In this document: positions 1 through 6,821 of the stretch, in pieces
Numbering within the stretch: position 1 is the first letter of the stretch
Layout: each line of letters begins with the position of its first letter
Assembly: GCA_025965635.1 (NCBI GenBank)
Contig: JAOPWO010000166.1
Span: 1 to 9,861, forward strand
Direction of reading: 5' to 3'
Length of the DNA: 9,861 nucleotides
From: Modestobacter sp.
GTDB taxonomy: Bacteria; Actinomycetota; Actinomycetes; Mycobacteriales; Geodermatophilaceae
Position numbers and translations under genes: made by a program
The notes under the pieces: model-generated
What the model saw: only the letters and a program-made list of their open reading frames with translations
What the model was told of the DNA's origin: nothing
Database searches by the model: none

Positions 1-33
1 ACACGCGGCCGGCGCGGGGTCTGAGGGGGGCGG

Positions 34-1434
34 TCAGGCCCCGACCATGGAGCGCCACGGGCGCTGCGCGAACCGGTCGGTTCCCGCCCGGGCGGCCAGC
101 CCGGCGGCCGCCGCAGCGGACCGCTCGGCGATGGCGGCCTCGGACGCCGTCACCAGCACGCCGTCGGCCACCACCAGCCGGCCGTCCACGTACACCCGGC
201 TGACCTCGTCGCCGCGCTGGCTGTACACCAGCGCCGACACCGCCGCGTGCACCGGCGTCACGCACAGGTTGCCCATGTCGAGCACCACCACGTCGGCGCG
301 CTTGCCCGGCTCCAGCGACCCGATCCGGTCGGCCATGCCCAGCGCCCGGGCGCCGTCGATGGTGGCCATCTCCAGCGCCTTCTCCGCCGTCATGATCTCC
401 GGGTCGCGGTGCACGCCCTTGTGCAGCAGCGCCGCGAACTTCATCGCCTGCAGCATCGAGTGGTTCGACGACGACGCCGGCCCGTCCGAGGCCAGCCCCA
501 CGGTGATCCCGCGCCGCTGCATCGCCGGCACCGGCGCGAACCCCGAGCCCAGGTACAGGTTCGAGCACGGGTTGTGCGACACCTTCGTGTCCGTCGCGGC
601 CAGCAGGTCCAGGTCGGCGGCGTCCACCTGCACGCAGTGCGCCGCCAGCAGGTCCGGCCCGAGCAGCCCGGTCCCGGCCGCGAACGGGACGTCGCGCACC
701 CCGAACCGGCGCACCGACTCCTGGACGTCGAACGGCGACTCCGACAGGTGCATCGTCACCAGCGCCCCGGTCGCGTCGGCCAGGGCGCGGGTCTCGACCA
801 GCGTCGCCTCGTCCACCGACCAGCTCATGCACGGCGCCAGCCCGACCGTCACCCGCGAGTCCGGCCGGTTCCAGATGCCCATCAGCCGCTCGGCGTCGGA
901 CAGCGCGGCGTCCAGCGGCTGCACCAGCTCCGGCGGCACCCCGACGTCCGTCCCCGCCGTCATGTATCCGCGGGCCATCACCCCGCGGATGCCGACGTCG
1001 GACATCGCCTGGGCCACCGCGTCACCCAGACCGGGCCGCGGGTGCACGTACATGAAGTCCAGCAGGGTCGTCGTCCCGGTGGTCAGCGCCTCCGCGCAGC
1101 CGTGCAGCGCGGCTGCGTAGCTGTCCTCCGCGGTCAGCTGCACCGCCGACGGGCCGGTCATCGAGGTGAACCAGTCCGACAGCACCCGGTCGTCGCCGAG
1201 GCCCTTGAGCAGCGTCTGGAACAGGTGCGTGTGGGTGTTCACGAACCCCGGCACGACCACCTGCCCGGAGCAGTCGACGACCGTCGCCGTCGGGGAGGCG
1301 GCGAGGACGGATGCCGGGTCCCCGACGGCGGTGATCACGCCCGCCTCGGTGAACGCCACCGCTCCGTCGGTCAGCACCCGGCGCCCGGCGTCCATCGTCA
1401 CGACCGTCGCGCCGGTCAGCACGGTGACGGTCAT
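34..1434 (-). CDS. ATZ/TRZ-family amidohydrolase (metal-dependent deaminase/hydrolase)
   Basis: This 466-residue protein belongs to the amidohydrolase superfamily branch that holds guanine and 8-oxoguanine deaminases, MTA/SAH deaminases and triazine hydrolases (AtzB/TrzN type). These enzymes hydrolyse an exocyclic amino or similar group on N-heterocycles with one metal ion. Visible metal and catalytic residues are H68 and H70 in NTHTH, H229 and E232 in HLSES, H266 in AAHC, and D317 in ASDGPASSSNH. The C-terminal LEPGKRADVVVLD near 374-386 is the usual return strand of the small beta-sandwich. The length is normal for the family. The frame is open 15 codons further upstream, but those residues are low-complexity, and the ATG at 1434 has a GAGGA SD at the right distance and overlaps the Mo-subunit stop. 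It is the last gene of the hydroxylase operon, so it probably acts on the same substrate series. The family is certain; the exact substrate is unknown. Confidence 0.9.
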   Translation of the reverse strand: MTVTVLTGATVVTMDAGRRVLTDGAVAFTEAGVITAVGDPASVLAASPTATVVDCSGQVVVPGFVNTHTHLFQTLLKGLGDDRVLSDWFTSMTGPSAVQLTAEDSYAAALHGCAEALTTGTTTLLDFMYVHPRPGLGDAVAQAMSDVGIRGVMARGYMTAGTDVGVPPELVQPLDAALSDAERLMGIWNRPDSRVTVGLAPCMSWSVDEATLVETRALADATGALVTMHLSESPFDVQESVRRFGVRDVPFAAGTGLLGPDLLAAHCVQVDAADLDLLAATDTKVSHNPCSNLYLGSGFAPVPAMQRRGITVGLASDGPASSSNHSMLQAMKFAALLHKGVHRDPEIMTAEKALEMATIDGARALGMADRIGSLEPGKRADVVVLDMGNLCVTPVHAAVSALVYSQRGDEVSRVYVDGRLVVADGVLVTASEAAIAERSAAAAAGLAARAGTDRFAQRPWRSMVGA

Positions 1435-3791
1435 GCGGGGTCCTCGGGGATCAGGGCCAGCACCTTGTCCGGCGTCCACGGCCCGTCCGAGGTGAGGTTG
1501 ACCCCGAACGGCGCCAGCGCGTCCTGCAGCGCGTTGACCAGCGCGCCCGGTGCCCCGGTCGCGCCGCCCTCGCCGGCGCCCTTCATCCCGTACGGGTTCA
1601 GCGGGGTCGGGCTCTCCATGTGGTCGGTGCGGATCCAGGGCATGTCGCCGAGCGTCGGCATGATGTAGTCCTGCAGCGTCATCGGCAGCGGCTGGCCGTC
1701 GGGGGAGTAGGCGAGCTCCTCCATGAACGTGCCGCCCAGCCCCTGGGCGACCCCGCCGTGCACCTGCCCCTCGACGATCGTCGGGTTGATCACCGTGCCG
1801 CAGTCGTGGACGACGACGTAGTCGAGCACCGTCACCTCACCGGTCTCCACGTCGACCCCGACCTTCGCCGCGTGCGTGGCGTGGGAGAACGCGATCCCGC
1901 CGGCCTGGTGCTGGTAGGTGGCCTCCAGGTTGAACTCCATCCCGCCGGGCAGCGGCGCGTTCCACGCCGTCGCCGCGGACGCCAGCTCGCCCAGCGTCCT
2001 GGCCCGCGCCGGTACGCCGCGCACGTGCGCGGCGCCGTTGCGCCACTCCAGGTCGGCGACGTCGATCTCCAGCACGTGCGCCGCCACGCCCAGCGCCTTC
2101 TCCTTCACCACGCCGGCCGCCTTCCGGGCGGCGGCGCCGCCGATCGCAGCCGACCGGGAGGCGAACGTGCCCACGCCGTCGGCGACGACGTCGGTGTCGC
2201 CGTACAGGACGGTGATGTCCTCGATGTCGATCTCCAGCTCGTCGGCGACCAGCTGGCTGAACGTGGTCACGTGCCCCTGCCCGTGCGGGGAGGAGCCGGT
2301 CAGCACGGTGACCTTGCCGGCGCCGTCCACCCGGACGACGGCCGACTCGTACGGCCCGATCGACGTCTCCTCCACCAGCGAGGCCAGCCCGATGCCCAGG
2401 TACCGGCCCTCGGCGCGGGCCGCGGCCTGCTCGGCCTCCCAGTCGCCGGACAGCCCGATCATCTCCGCGGCGCGCTCCAGGCAGGCGCCGTAGTCGCCGG
2501 TGTCGTAGACGACCTGGCCGGCCAGCACGATCGCCGTCCCGCGGTCGCTGGGCAGCTCCGCCGGCGTGAGCATGTTCTGCAGCCGCAGCTCCACCCGGTC
2601 GCGGCCGAGGTCGGCGGCGATGGTGTCCACCATCCGTTCCATCACCAGCACGGCCTGCGGGTGACCGGCACCGCGGTAGACCGCCAGCGGCGTCTTGTTG
2701 GTGACGACGCAGTGCGCCCGGGCCCGGTAGTGCGGGATCCGGTACGGCCCGCGGAGCATCGCGCTGGAGATCGACGCCGGGGTGGTCGCCAGCGTGCAGT
2801 AGGCGGCGCCGTTCGACGTCCACGACTGCGCGTCGACGGCGGTGATCGTCCCGTCGTCCTGCACGGCCACCCGCACCGTGTGCTTCTGCTCGCGGGCGTG
2901 CGAGGAGGCCACCATCGAGGTGCGCCGGTCCTCGATCCACTTCACCGGCCGGCGCAGCCGCAGCGCGAACAGCGGCGCGAGCACCTCCTCGCAGTAGAAC
3001 TCGCACTTCGCGCCGAACCCGCCGCCCACGTCGGGGGCGACCACCCTGATCCGGCTCTCGGGCATCCCGAGCACGCCGGACAGGAAGCCGCGCACCAGGT
3101 GCGGGAACTGGGTGGAGGTGGTCAGCGTCAGCCGCTCGGTGATCGGGTCGACCTCGGCCACCACGCCGCGGGTCTCCATCGGCATGGGCACGTACCGGTG
3201 GATGGTGAACGTCTCCTCGTACACCCGGTCGGCGGCGGCGAAGGCCGCCGCCACGTCGCCGACGTCCTGGGCGATCGTCGTCATCACGTTGGTGCCGTGC
3301 TCGGGGTAGAGCAGCGTCGTCCCGGCGGTCGCCTCGTCCAGGTCGACGACGACGGGCAGCGGCTCGTACTCGACGTCGATCAGCGAGAGCGCGTCCTCCG
3401 CGCCGTACTCGGTGCTGGCGACGAGGGCGACCACCGGCTCGCCGACGTAGCGGACGACGCCGTCGGCCAGCGCGGTCTGCAGCACCGGCAGCGAGTCGGT
3501 GTACCGGTCGATGCAGGGCAGCGGGCCGGCCTCGTCCTTGATGTCGGCCCAGGTGAGGACGGCGAGCACCCCGGCCGCCGCCACCGCCCGCGAGGTGTCG
3601 ATCGAGGTGATCCGGGCGTGCGCGTGCGGCGACCGGACGATCGCCATGTACACGGTGCCGGCCAGGTTGATGTCGGCGACGTAGCGGCCGCGGCCGAGCA
3701 GCAGGCGGGGGTCCTCGCGGCGCTTGACCGCCCCGCCGACGTACTTCGGCCGGGCGGCGGTCGGCCCGGCGGTGGGCTCGGGAACGGTCAT
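1431..3791 (-). CDS. Xanthine dehydrogenase/CO dehydrogenase-family Mo-binding (large) subunit
   Basis: The 786-residue catalytic subunit of a Mo-containing hydroxylase inserts water-derived oxygen at an electron-poor ring carbon or aldehyde and passes electrons to the Fe-S subunit. An N-terminal a/b hammerhead domain (about 15-150, with VKRREDPRLLLGRGRYVAD) precedes the Mo-pterin domains. Visible Mo-cofactor motifs are VGGGFGAK at 255-262, PHGQGH at 502-507, and GAGEGG with the family's catalytic Glu at E741. The active-site loop reads AVYRGAGHPQ (370-379). It has no Cys, so this is not a form I CO dehydrogenase (AYxCSFR). It also departs from the common AYRGAGRPE loop, with Val before Tyr, His for Arg and Gln for Glu. 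The ATG at 3791 is chosen because it follows a perfect SD and overlaps the upstream stop by 4 bases; the upstream open frame (to 4334) runs through the Fe-S gene and is spurious. The enzyme class is certain and the substrate is not. Confidence 0.93.
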   Translation of the reverse strand: MTVPEPTAGPTAARPKYVGGAVKRREDPRLLLGRGRYVADINLAGTVYMAIVRSPHAHARITSIDTSRAVAAAGVLAVLTWADIKDEAGPLPCIDRYTDSLPVLQTALADGVVRYVGEPVVALVASTEYGAEDALSLIDVEYEPLPVVVDLDEATAGTTLLYPEHGTNVMTTIAQDVGDVAAAFAAADRVYEETFTIHRYVPMPMETRGVVAEVDPITERLTLTTSTQFPHLVRGFLSGVLGMPESRIRVVAPDVGGGFGAKCEFYCEEVLAPLFALRLRRPVKWIEDRRTSMVASSHAREQKHTVRVAVQDDGTITAVDAQSWTSNGAAYCTLATTPASISSAMLRGPYRIPHYRARAHCVVTNKTPLAVYRGAGHPQAVLVMERMVDTIAADLGRDRVELRLQNMLTPAELPSDRGTAIVLAGQVVYDTGDYGACLERAAEMIGLSGDWEAEQAAARAEGRYLGIGLASLVEETSIGPYESAVVRVDGAGKVTVLTGSSPHGQGHVTTFSQLVADELEIDIEDITVLYGDTDVVADGVGTFASRSAAIGGAAARKAAGVVKEKALGVAAHVLEIDVADLEWRNGAAHVRGVPARARTLGELASAATAWNAPLPGGMEFNLEATYQHQAGGIAFSHATHAAKVGVDVETGEVTVLDYVVVHDCGTVINPTIVEGQVHGGVAQGLGGTFMEELAYSPDGQPLPMTLQDYIMPTLGDMPWIRTDHMESPTPLNPYGMKGAGEGGATGAPGALVNALQDALAPFGVNLTSDGPWTPDKVLALIPEDPA
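1441..1445 (-). promoter_or_regulatory. SD for the amidohydrolase
   Basis: GAGGA on the minus strand lies 6 bases before the ATG at 1434 and inside the end of the Mo-subunit gene. It supports 1434 over the in-frame ATG further upstream at 1479. Confidence 0.65.
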
Positions 3792-4294
3792 CCGTGCGCC
3801 TCCTCGACCGGGCGGCCGGCGGCCTGGCGGGCCGCCTTGAGGATGTTCTGGTAGCCGGTGCACCGGCACAGGTGGCCGTTGAGGGTGTCGACGATCGTCT
3901 CCTCGGTCGGGGAGGGGTCCTTGGCGAGCAGCGCGGTGAGGGAGCAGACGAGGCCGGGCGTGCAGTACCCGCACTGCATGCCGTGGTTGTCCTGGAAGGC
4001 CTGCTGCACCGGGGTCAGCTGCCCGTCCGGCGAGACGCCCTCCACGGTGGTGATCGCGCAACCGTCGAGCTGGACGGCGAACTGCAGGCACGAGCGCACC
4101 GCCTCGCCGTCGACCAGGACGGTGCACGAGCCGCAGGTGCCGTGTCCGCAGCCGACGTGCGTGCCGGTCAGACCGAGGGAGTCGCGGAGGAAGTCGGCCA
4201 GCAGCAGCCGGCCGGGGACGGCGGCGTCGACCGGCAGCCCGTTGACGGTGAGGCTGACCGGGATCAGCGTCGGGCGGGGAGGAGCGCTGGTCAC
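3788..4294 (-). CDS. Mo-hydroxylase [2Fe-2S] (small) subunit
   Basis: This 168-residue electron-transfer subunit carries two [2Fe-2S] clusters linking the Mo site to FAD. The N-terminal plant-ferredoxin-type domain binds one cluster through C49, C54, C57 and C69 (VGCGHGTCGSC, then RSC). The C-terminal four-helix domain binds the second through C108, C111, C143 and C145 (MQCGYC and LCRCTGYQNI). The Gln before C108 is conserved in the family, where it lies near the pterin. All eight cysteines are present and the length is typical. The start is a GTG at 4294. It overlaps the stop of the FAD-subunit gene (GTGA) and has a GGAG 8 bases upstream; no ATG gives a sensible N-terminus. The open frame continues far upstream (to 6799) only because of high GC. 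No Tat or Sec signal is seen, so the complex is expected in the cytoplasm. Confidence 0.94.
   Translation of the reverse strand: MTSAPPRPTLIPVSLTVNGLPVDAAVPGRLLLADFLRDSLGLTGTHVGCGHGTCGSCTVLVDGEAVRSCLQFAVQLDGCAITTVEGVSPDGQLTPVQQAFQDNHGMQCGYCTPGLVCSLTALLAKDPSPTEETIVDTLNGHLCRCTGYQNILKAARQAAGRPVEEAHG
3799..3805 (-). promoter_or_regulatory. Strong SD for the Mo subunit
   Basis: GAGGAGG on the minus strand lies 7 bases before the ATG at 3791, within the last codons of the Fe-S subunit. It fixes the start and predicts high translation of the large subunit. Confidence 0.75.
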
Positions 4295-5163
4295 GGGGTG
4301 GGCTCCAGCTGGGCGAGGGCGGACGTGAGGGCACGGCAGACGACGACCGGCAGCACCCGGCTGCGGTACGCGGCGGGGGAGCGGGTGTTGACCGCGGCGA
4401 GCACCTCGCCGCGGGCCAGCCGGGCGGCGTCCCGGACGGCTTCCGCGGTGGACGGGCCGCCGGTCAGCGACTGCTCGGCGGCGGTCATCCGCAGCGGGCG
4501 GTGGCCCAGCCCGGTGACCGCGACCCGCGCCTCGGTCACCGTGCCGGCCGCCACGGTGAGCTGCGCGGCGGCGGCGATCAGCGCGAAGTCCTTGGCCTTG
4601 CGGGCGATCTCGTAGAAGCCGGCTCCGGTGCCGGGCGGGGCGACCGGGAAGGAGACGCCGGTGACCAGCCCGCCGGCCGGGACCGCGACGGCGAACGAGT
4701 CGAGGAAGAAGTCGGCGGCCGGGACGCTCGACGGGCTGCCGTCCGGCGCGACGACGGCGAACTCGGCGTCCAGTGCCAGCGCGACCGCGGGCATCTCCGA
4801 CGCCGGGTCGTGGTGGCAGAGGTTGCCCACCACGGTGCCGCGGGCGCGGACCTGCGGATGCGCGACCCGGGCCAGCGCGGCCGCGACCAGCGGCACCCGC
4901 GTGCGCACCAGGTCCGAGGACAGCACGACGGCCTGCCGCGCCGTCGCACCGATGTGCACCCGCCCGTCCCGCTCGGCGATCTCGTCCAGGCCGGCGACCC
5001 GGTTGATGTCGACCAGCACCGACGGCGTGGCCAGCCGGAGGTTGAGCAGGGGGACCAGGCTCTGGCCGCCGGCCAGCACCCGGGCGCCCGCGTCCAGCGC
5101 CAGGTCGTCCAGGGCGGCGGCGATCGTCGTCGGGCGGCGGTACTCGAACGCTGCGGGTTTCAT
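4291..5163 (-). CDS. Mo-hydroxylase FAD-binding (medium) subunit
   Basis: This 290-residue subunit of the CoxM/XdhB-type FAD family takes electrons from the Fe-S subunit and passes them to an acceptor. The N-terminal VAO-type FAD domain shows the pyrophosphate-binding AGGQS motif at 31-35, followed by LLNLRLATPSVLVDI. The second FAD motif is TVVGNLCHHDPASEMPAV at 110-127. The usual form is T(I/V)GGN, so the third position here is Val instead of Gly. The C-terminal CO_deh_flav_C-type domain covers roughly 180-285. The ATG at 5163 is preceded by GAGGAG 4 bases upstream, and the protein begins with the usual MKPAAFEYRRPTT; a longer open frame to 5427 enters the divergent regulator gene and is rejected. 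It is the first gene of the operon, giving the order medium-small-large. Confidence 0.93.
   Translation of the reverse strand: MKPAAFEYRRPTTIAAALDDLALDAGARVLAGGQSLVPLLNLRLATPSVLVDINRVAGLDEIAERDGRVHIGATARQAVVLSSDLVRTRVPLVAAALARVAHPQVRARGTVVGNLCHHDPASEMPAVALALDAEFAVVAPDGSPSSVPAADFFLDSFAVAVPAGGLVTGVSFPVAPPGTGAGFYEIARKAKDFALIAAAAQLTVAAGTVTEARVAVTGLGHRPLRMTAAEQSLTGGPSTAEAVRDAARLARGEVLAAVNTRSPAAYRSRVLPVVVCRALTSALAQLEPTP
4303..4306 (-). promoter_or_regulatory. SD supporting the GTG start of the Fe-S subunit
   Basis: GGAG on the minus strand lies 8 bases before the GTG at 4294, inside the 3' end of the FAD-subunit gene. With the GTGA overlap it decides this non-ATG start. Confidence 0.6.
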
Positions 5164-5167
5164 CGCG

Positions 5168-5173
5168 CTCCTC
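5168..5173 (-). promoter_or_regulatory. SD for the FAD subunit
   Basis: GAGGAG on the minus strand lies 4 bases before the ATG at 5163. The spacing is slightly short but the match is good, and it selects this start over the longer open frame. Confidence 0.6.
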
Positions 5174-5281
5174 GGAGCTGGAGGCGGACACCGGCGGCGC
5201 TGCCGGGGACGGACGGAGCCATCGTGTCCGTGGCCCGGGGGGTACCGCCATGGACGTGGTGGTGCTTTCTGACTGTCCTGA

Positions 5282-5298
5282 CTGGACGTTCTGTCCAG
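5282..5298. promoter_or_regulatory. Candidate operator palindrome CTGGAC-N5-GTCCAG
   Basis: The arms at 5282-5287 and 5293-5298 are exact reverse complements of 6 bases around a 5-base centre (GTTCT). The element ends 19 bases before the regulator ATG, where a bound protein could repress or activate. A nearby TGTCC at 5274-5278 repeats the right half-site 18 bases away. No binding site was known beforehand; this rests only on symmetry and position. Confidence 0.45.
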
Positions 5299-5317
5299 CG
5301 CCTGGTGTGCTCCGGCC

Positions 5318-6814
5318 ATGCCGCTGACACTCGCCGACGTCCTCCGGGTCGACGCACTGGCACGGACCCACCCGGAGATCGTGGTCGGGGCGGACCTGCT
5401 GGACCGGCCGGTGCGCTGGGTGCACACCAGCGAGCTCGCCGAGGCCGCCTACCTGCTGCGGGGCGGCGAACTGCTGCTGACCACCGGCCTCGGCCTCGGT
5501 GGGCGGGGCGCGGTCGGCGAGGCGGCCTACGTCGCGGCCCTGGCCGACCGGGGCGTGGCGGCGCTCGCGCTGGAGCTCGGCTGGACGTTCCTGGAGGCCC
5601 CGGAGGGCATGGTGGAGGCCTGCCGGCAGCACGGCCTGCCGCTGCTCGTGCTGCGGGAGGTCGTCCCGTTCGTCGAGATCACCGAGCAGGTGCAGTCGGC
5701 GCTGCTGGAGGACGCGCAGGCCGGTCAGCGCCGGGATCGCGACGTACGCCAGGCCCTCACCGATGCGTTGCTCGACGGCGCCGGTCCCGATGAGCTGACC
5801 ACGCTGCTGGCGCAGCTGGTGGGCGCCCCGGTGACCGTCACGACGGCGGACGGTGCGCTGGTCGCCTCCGCCGGGCTGGCGGCGCAGAGCTCGCGGCGCC
5901 ACGGGCGGCCGGTGGTCCGCCGGGACGTCGTCCTGCTGGAGCGGCACTGGGGGCAGGTCGCCGTCCTGCCGCCGGCCCGGGCCGACGACCCGGTGGTGGC
6001 CGCCGCGTGCGGCTTCGGCGCCGTGGCGCTGGGGTTGGCGCTGCTGCGGTCGTCGGCCGGCGGGGACCTCGACCACCGGCGGGCGCAGCTGCTCGCCGAC
6101 CTGACCGAGCGCCGGTGGCGGGTCCCCGGCGAGCTGGTGGCCCGGGCGCGGGTGCTCGGCCTGCCGTTCACGGCCGAGGGGCGGTACGTCGCGCTGCTGG
6201 TCACCGGGCTGGTGCGCGCGGACCCGGAGGTGGTGGTCCGGGCGGTCACCGGGGCGCTGCCGGCCGGTATGGCGCTGGTCGCCGGCGTCGGCGAGGAGGT
6301 GGTCGCCGTCGTCCGGACGTCGGGGGCGATGACCGCTGCCCGGGCGGTGCTCGCTGCCGTGGACCGGCTGCCCCCTGACGGTCCCGCGACGGCGCGGGTG
6401 GTGGCCGGCCCGGTGGTCGGACGGCTGGAGGAGGCCGACCGCTCGCTGTCGGCGGCCCGCCGCGCGCTCGACCTCACGCCGGCCGGGGAGCGGCTGGTGT
6501 CGGCCGGCCAGATGACGGCGCAGCTGCTGCTCAGCGGGCTGCGCAGCGAGCCGATGGCGCAGCAGCTGGTGCGCGAGGAGATCGGCCGGCTGGTCGAGCA
6601 CGACGCCGCCTCCGGCAGCGAGCTGGTCCGCACGCTGCAGGTCTACCTGGAGAACTCGTCGTCGAAGGTGCGCACGTCGGAGGCACTCCGGCTGCGCCGG
6701 CAGACCGTGCACGGCCGGCTGCAGCGGATCGAGGAGCTGATCGGCGACGTGTCCGCGGCGTCCCGGCACACGTCGCTGGTCGTGGCGCTCGCGCTGCACC
6801 AGCTGCAGGAGTGA
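5318..6814 (+). CDS. PucR-family transcriptional regulator
   Basis: This 498-residue regulator has the PucR layout. An N-terminal purine-catabolism-regulator ligand domain (about 5-125) carries the typical RWVHTSELAEAAYLLRGGE region (33-51) and LLLTTGLGLGG. The middle is less conserved and resembles the GGDEF-like segment of CdaR/PucR proteins. The C-terminal PucR-type helix-turn-helix lies at about 436-498, with YLENSSSKVRTSEALRL and RRQTVHGRLQRIEELIG. Family members control purine, allantoin, sugar-acid or amine catabolism genes, usually divergent or adjacent to their targets. Here the gene is divergent from the Mo-hydroxylase operon, so it is probably its regulator. The start at 5318 gives the family's usual N-terminus (MPLTLADVL). 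No good SD precedes it, so weak or leaderless translation is possible. Which ligand it senses, and whether it activates or represses, cannot be told. Confidence 0.9.
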   Translation: MPLTLADVLRVDALARTHPEIVVGADLLDRPVRWVHTSELAEAAYLLRGGELLLTTGLGLGGRGAVGEAAYVAALADRGVAALALELGWTFLEAPEGMVEACRQHGLPLLVLREVVPFVEITEQVQSALLEDAQAGQRRDRDVRQALTDALLDGAGPDELTTLLAQLVGAPVTVTTADGALVASAGLAAQSSRRHGRPVVRRDVVLLERHWGQVAVLPPARADDPVVAAACGFGAVALGLALLRSSAGGDLDHRRAQLLADLTERRWRVPGELVARARVLGLPFTAEGRYVALLVTGLVRADPEVVVRAVTGALPAGMALVAGVGEEVVAVVRTSGAMTAARAVLAAVDRLPPDGPATARVVAGPVVGRLEEADRSLSAARRALDLTPAGERLVSAGQMTAQLLLSGLRSEPMAQQLVREEIGRLVEHDAASGSELVRTLQVYLENSSSKVRTSEALRLRRQTVHGRLQRIEELIGDVSAASRHTSLVVALALHQLQE

Positions 6815-6821
6815 CCGGCGA

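Larger units (their letters stand above)
34..5163 (-). other. Predicted four-gene operon: Mo-hydroxylase medium, small and large subunits plus amidohydrolase
   Basis: Four minus-strand genes follow each other with 4-base start/stop overlaps at 4291-4294 (GTGA), 3788-3791 (ATGA) and 1431-1434 (ATGA). Such overlaps normally mean one transcript and translational coupling. The order is FAD subunit, Fe-S subunit, Mo subunit, amidohydrolase. No Mo-cofactor sulfuration/insertion gene (xdhC/coxF type), CoxD-like ATPase, transporter or later pathway enzyme lies in the window, although the operon could continue past base 1. No terminator is visible in the 33 bases left of the amidohydrolase stop codon. 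Confidence 0.85.
5164..5317. promoter_or_regulatory. Divergent control region between hydroxylase operon and PucR-type regulator
   Basis: These 154 bases separate two divergently read genes and should hold both promoters. No convincing -10/-35 pair was found on either strand, which is common in high-GC actinomycetes. The region is rich in GGAC/GTCC words: GGACA at 5186-5190, ACGGAC 5209-5214 paired with GTCCGT 5226-5231, TGGACGT at 5251-5257 and again at 5283-5289, TGTCC at 5274-5278, and a perfect 17-bp inverted repeat at 5282-5298. Regulation by the adjacent PucR-family protein is inferred from position. Confidence 0.7.

Noticed and set aside
2655..2684. Annotating the large subunit as aerobic CO dehydrogenase CoxL.
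   Set aside because: The S-selanyl Cys position of form I CoxL (AYxCSFR) is Gly in the AVYRGAGH loop, so CO oxidation is not supported.
47..4949. Several long open frames on the plus strand, and alternative minus frames, across the hydroxylase operon.
   Set aside because: They are rich in Arg/His/Pro/Gly, lack domain motifs, and lie opposite or out of frame to well-recognised genes. They reflect high GC with few stop codons.
4295..6799. The long minus-strand open frame extending upstream of the Fe-S subunit through the regulator gene.
   Set aside because: Only the part after the GTG at 4294 matches a protein family. The rest is antisense or out of frame to real genes.
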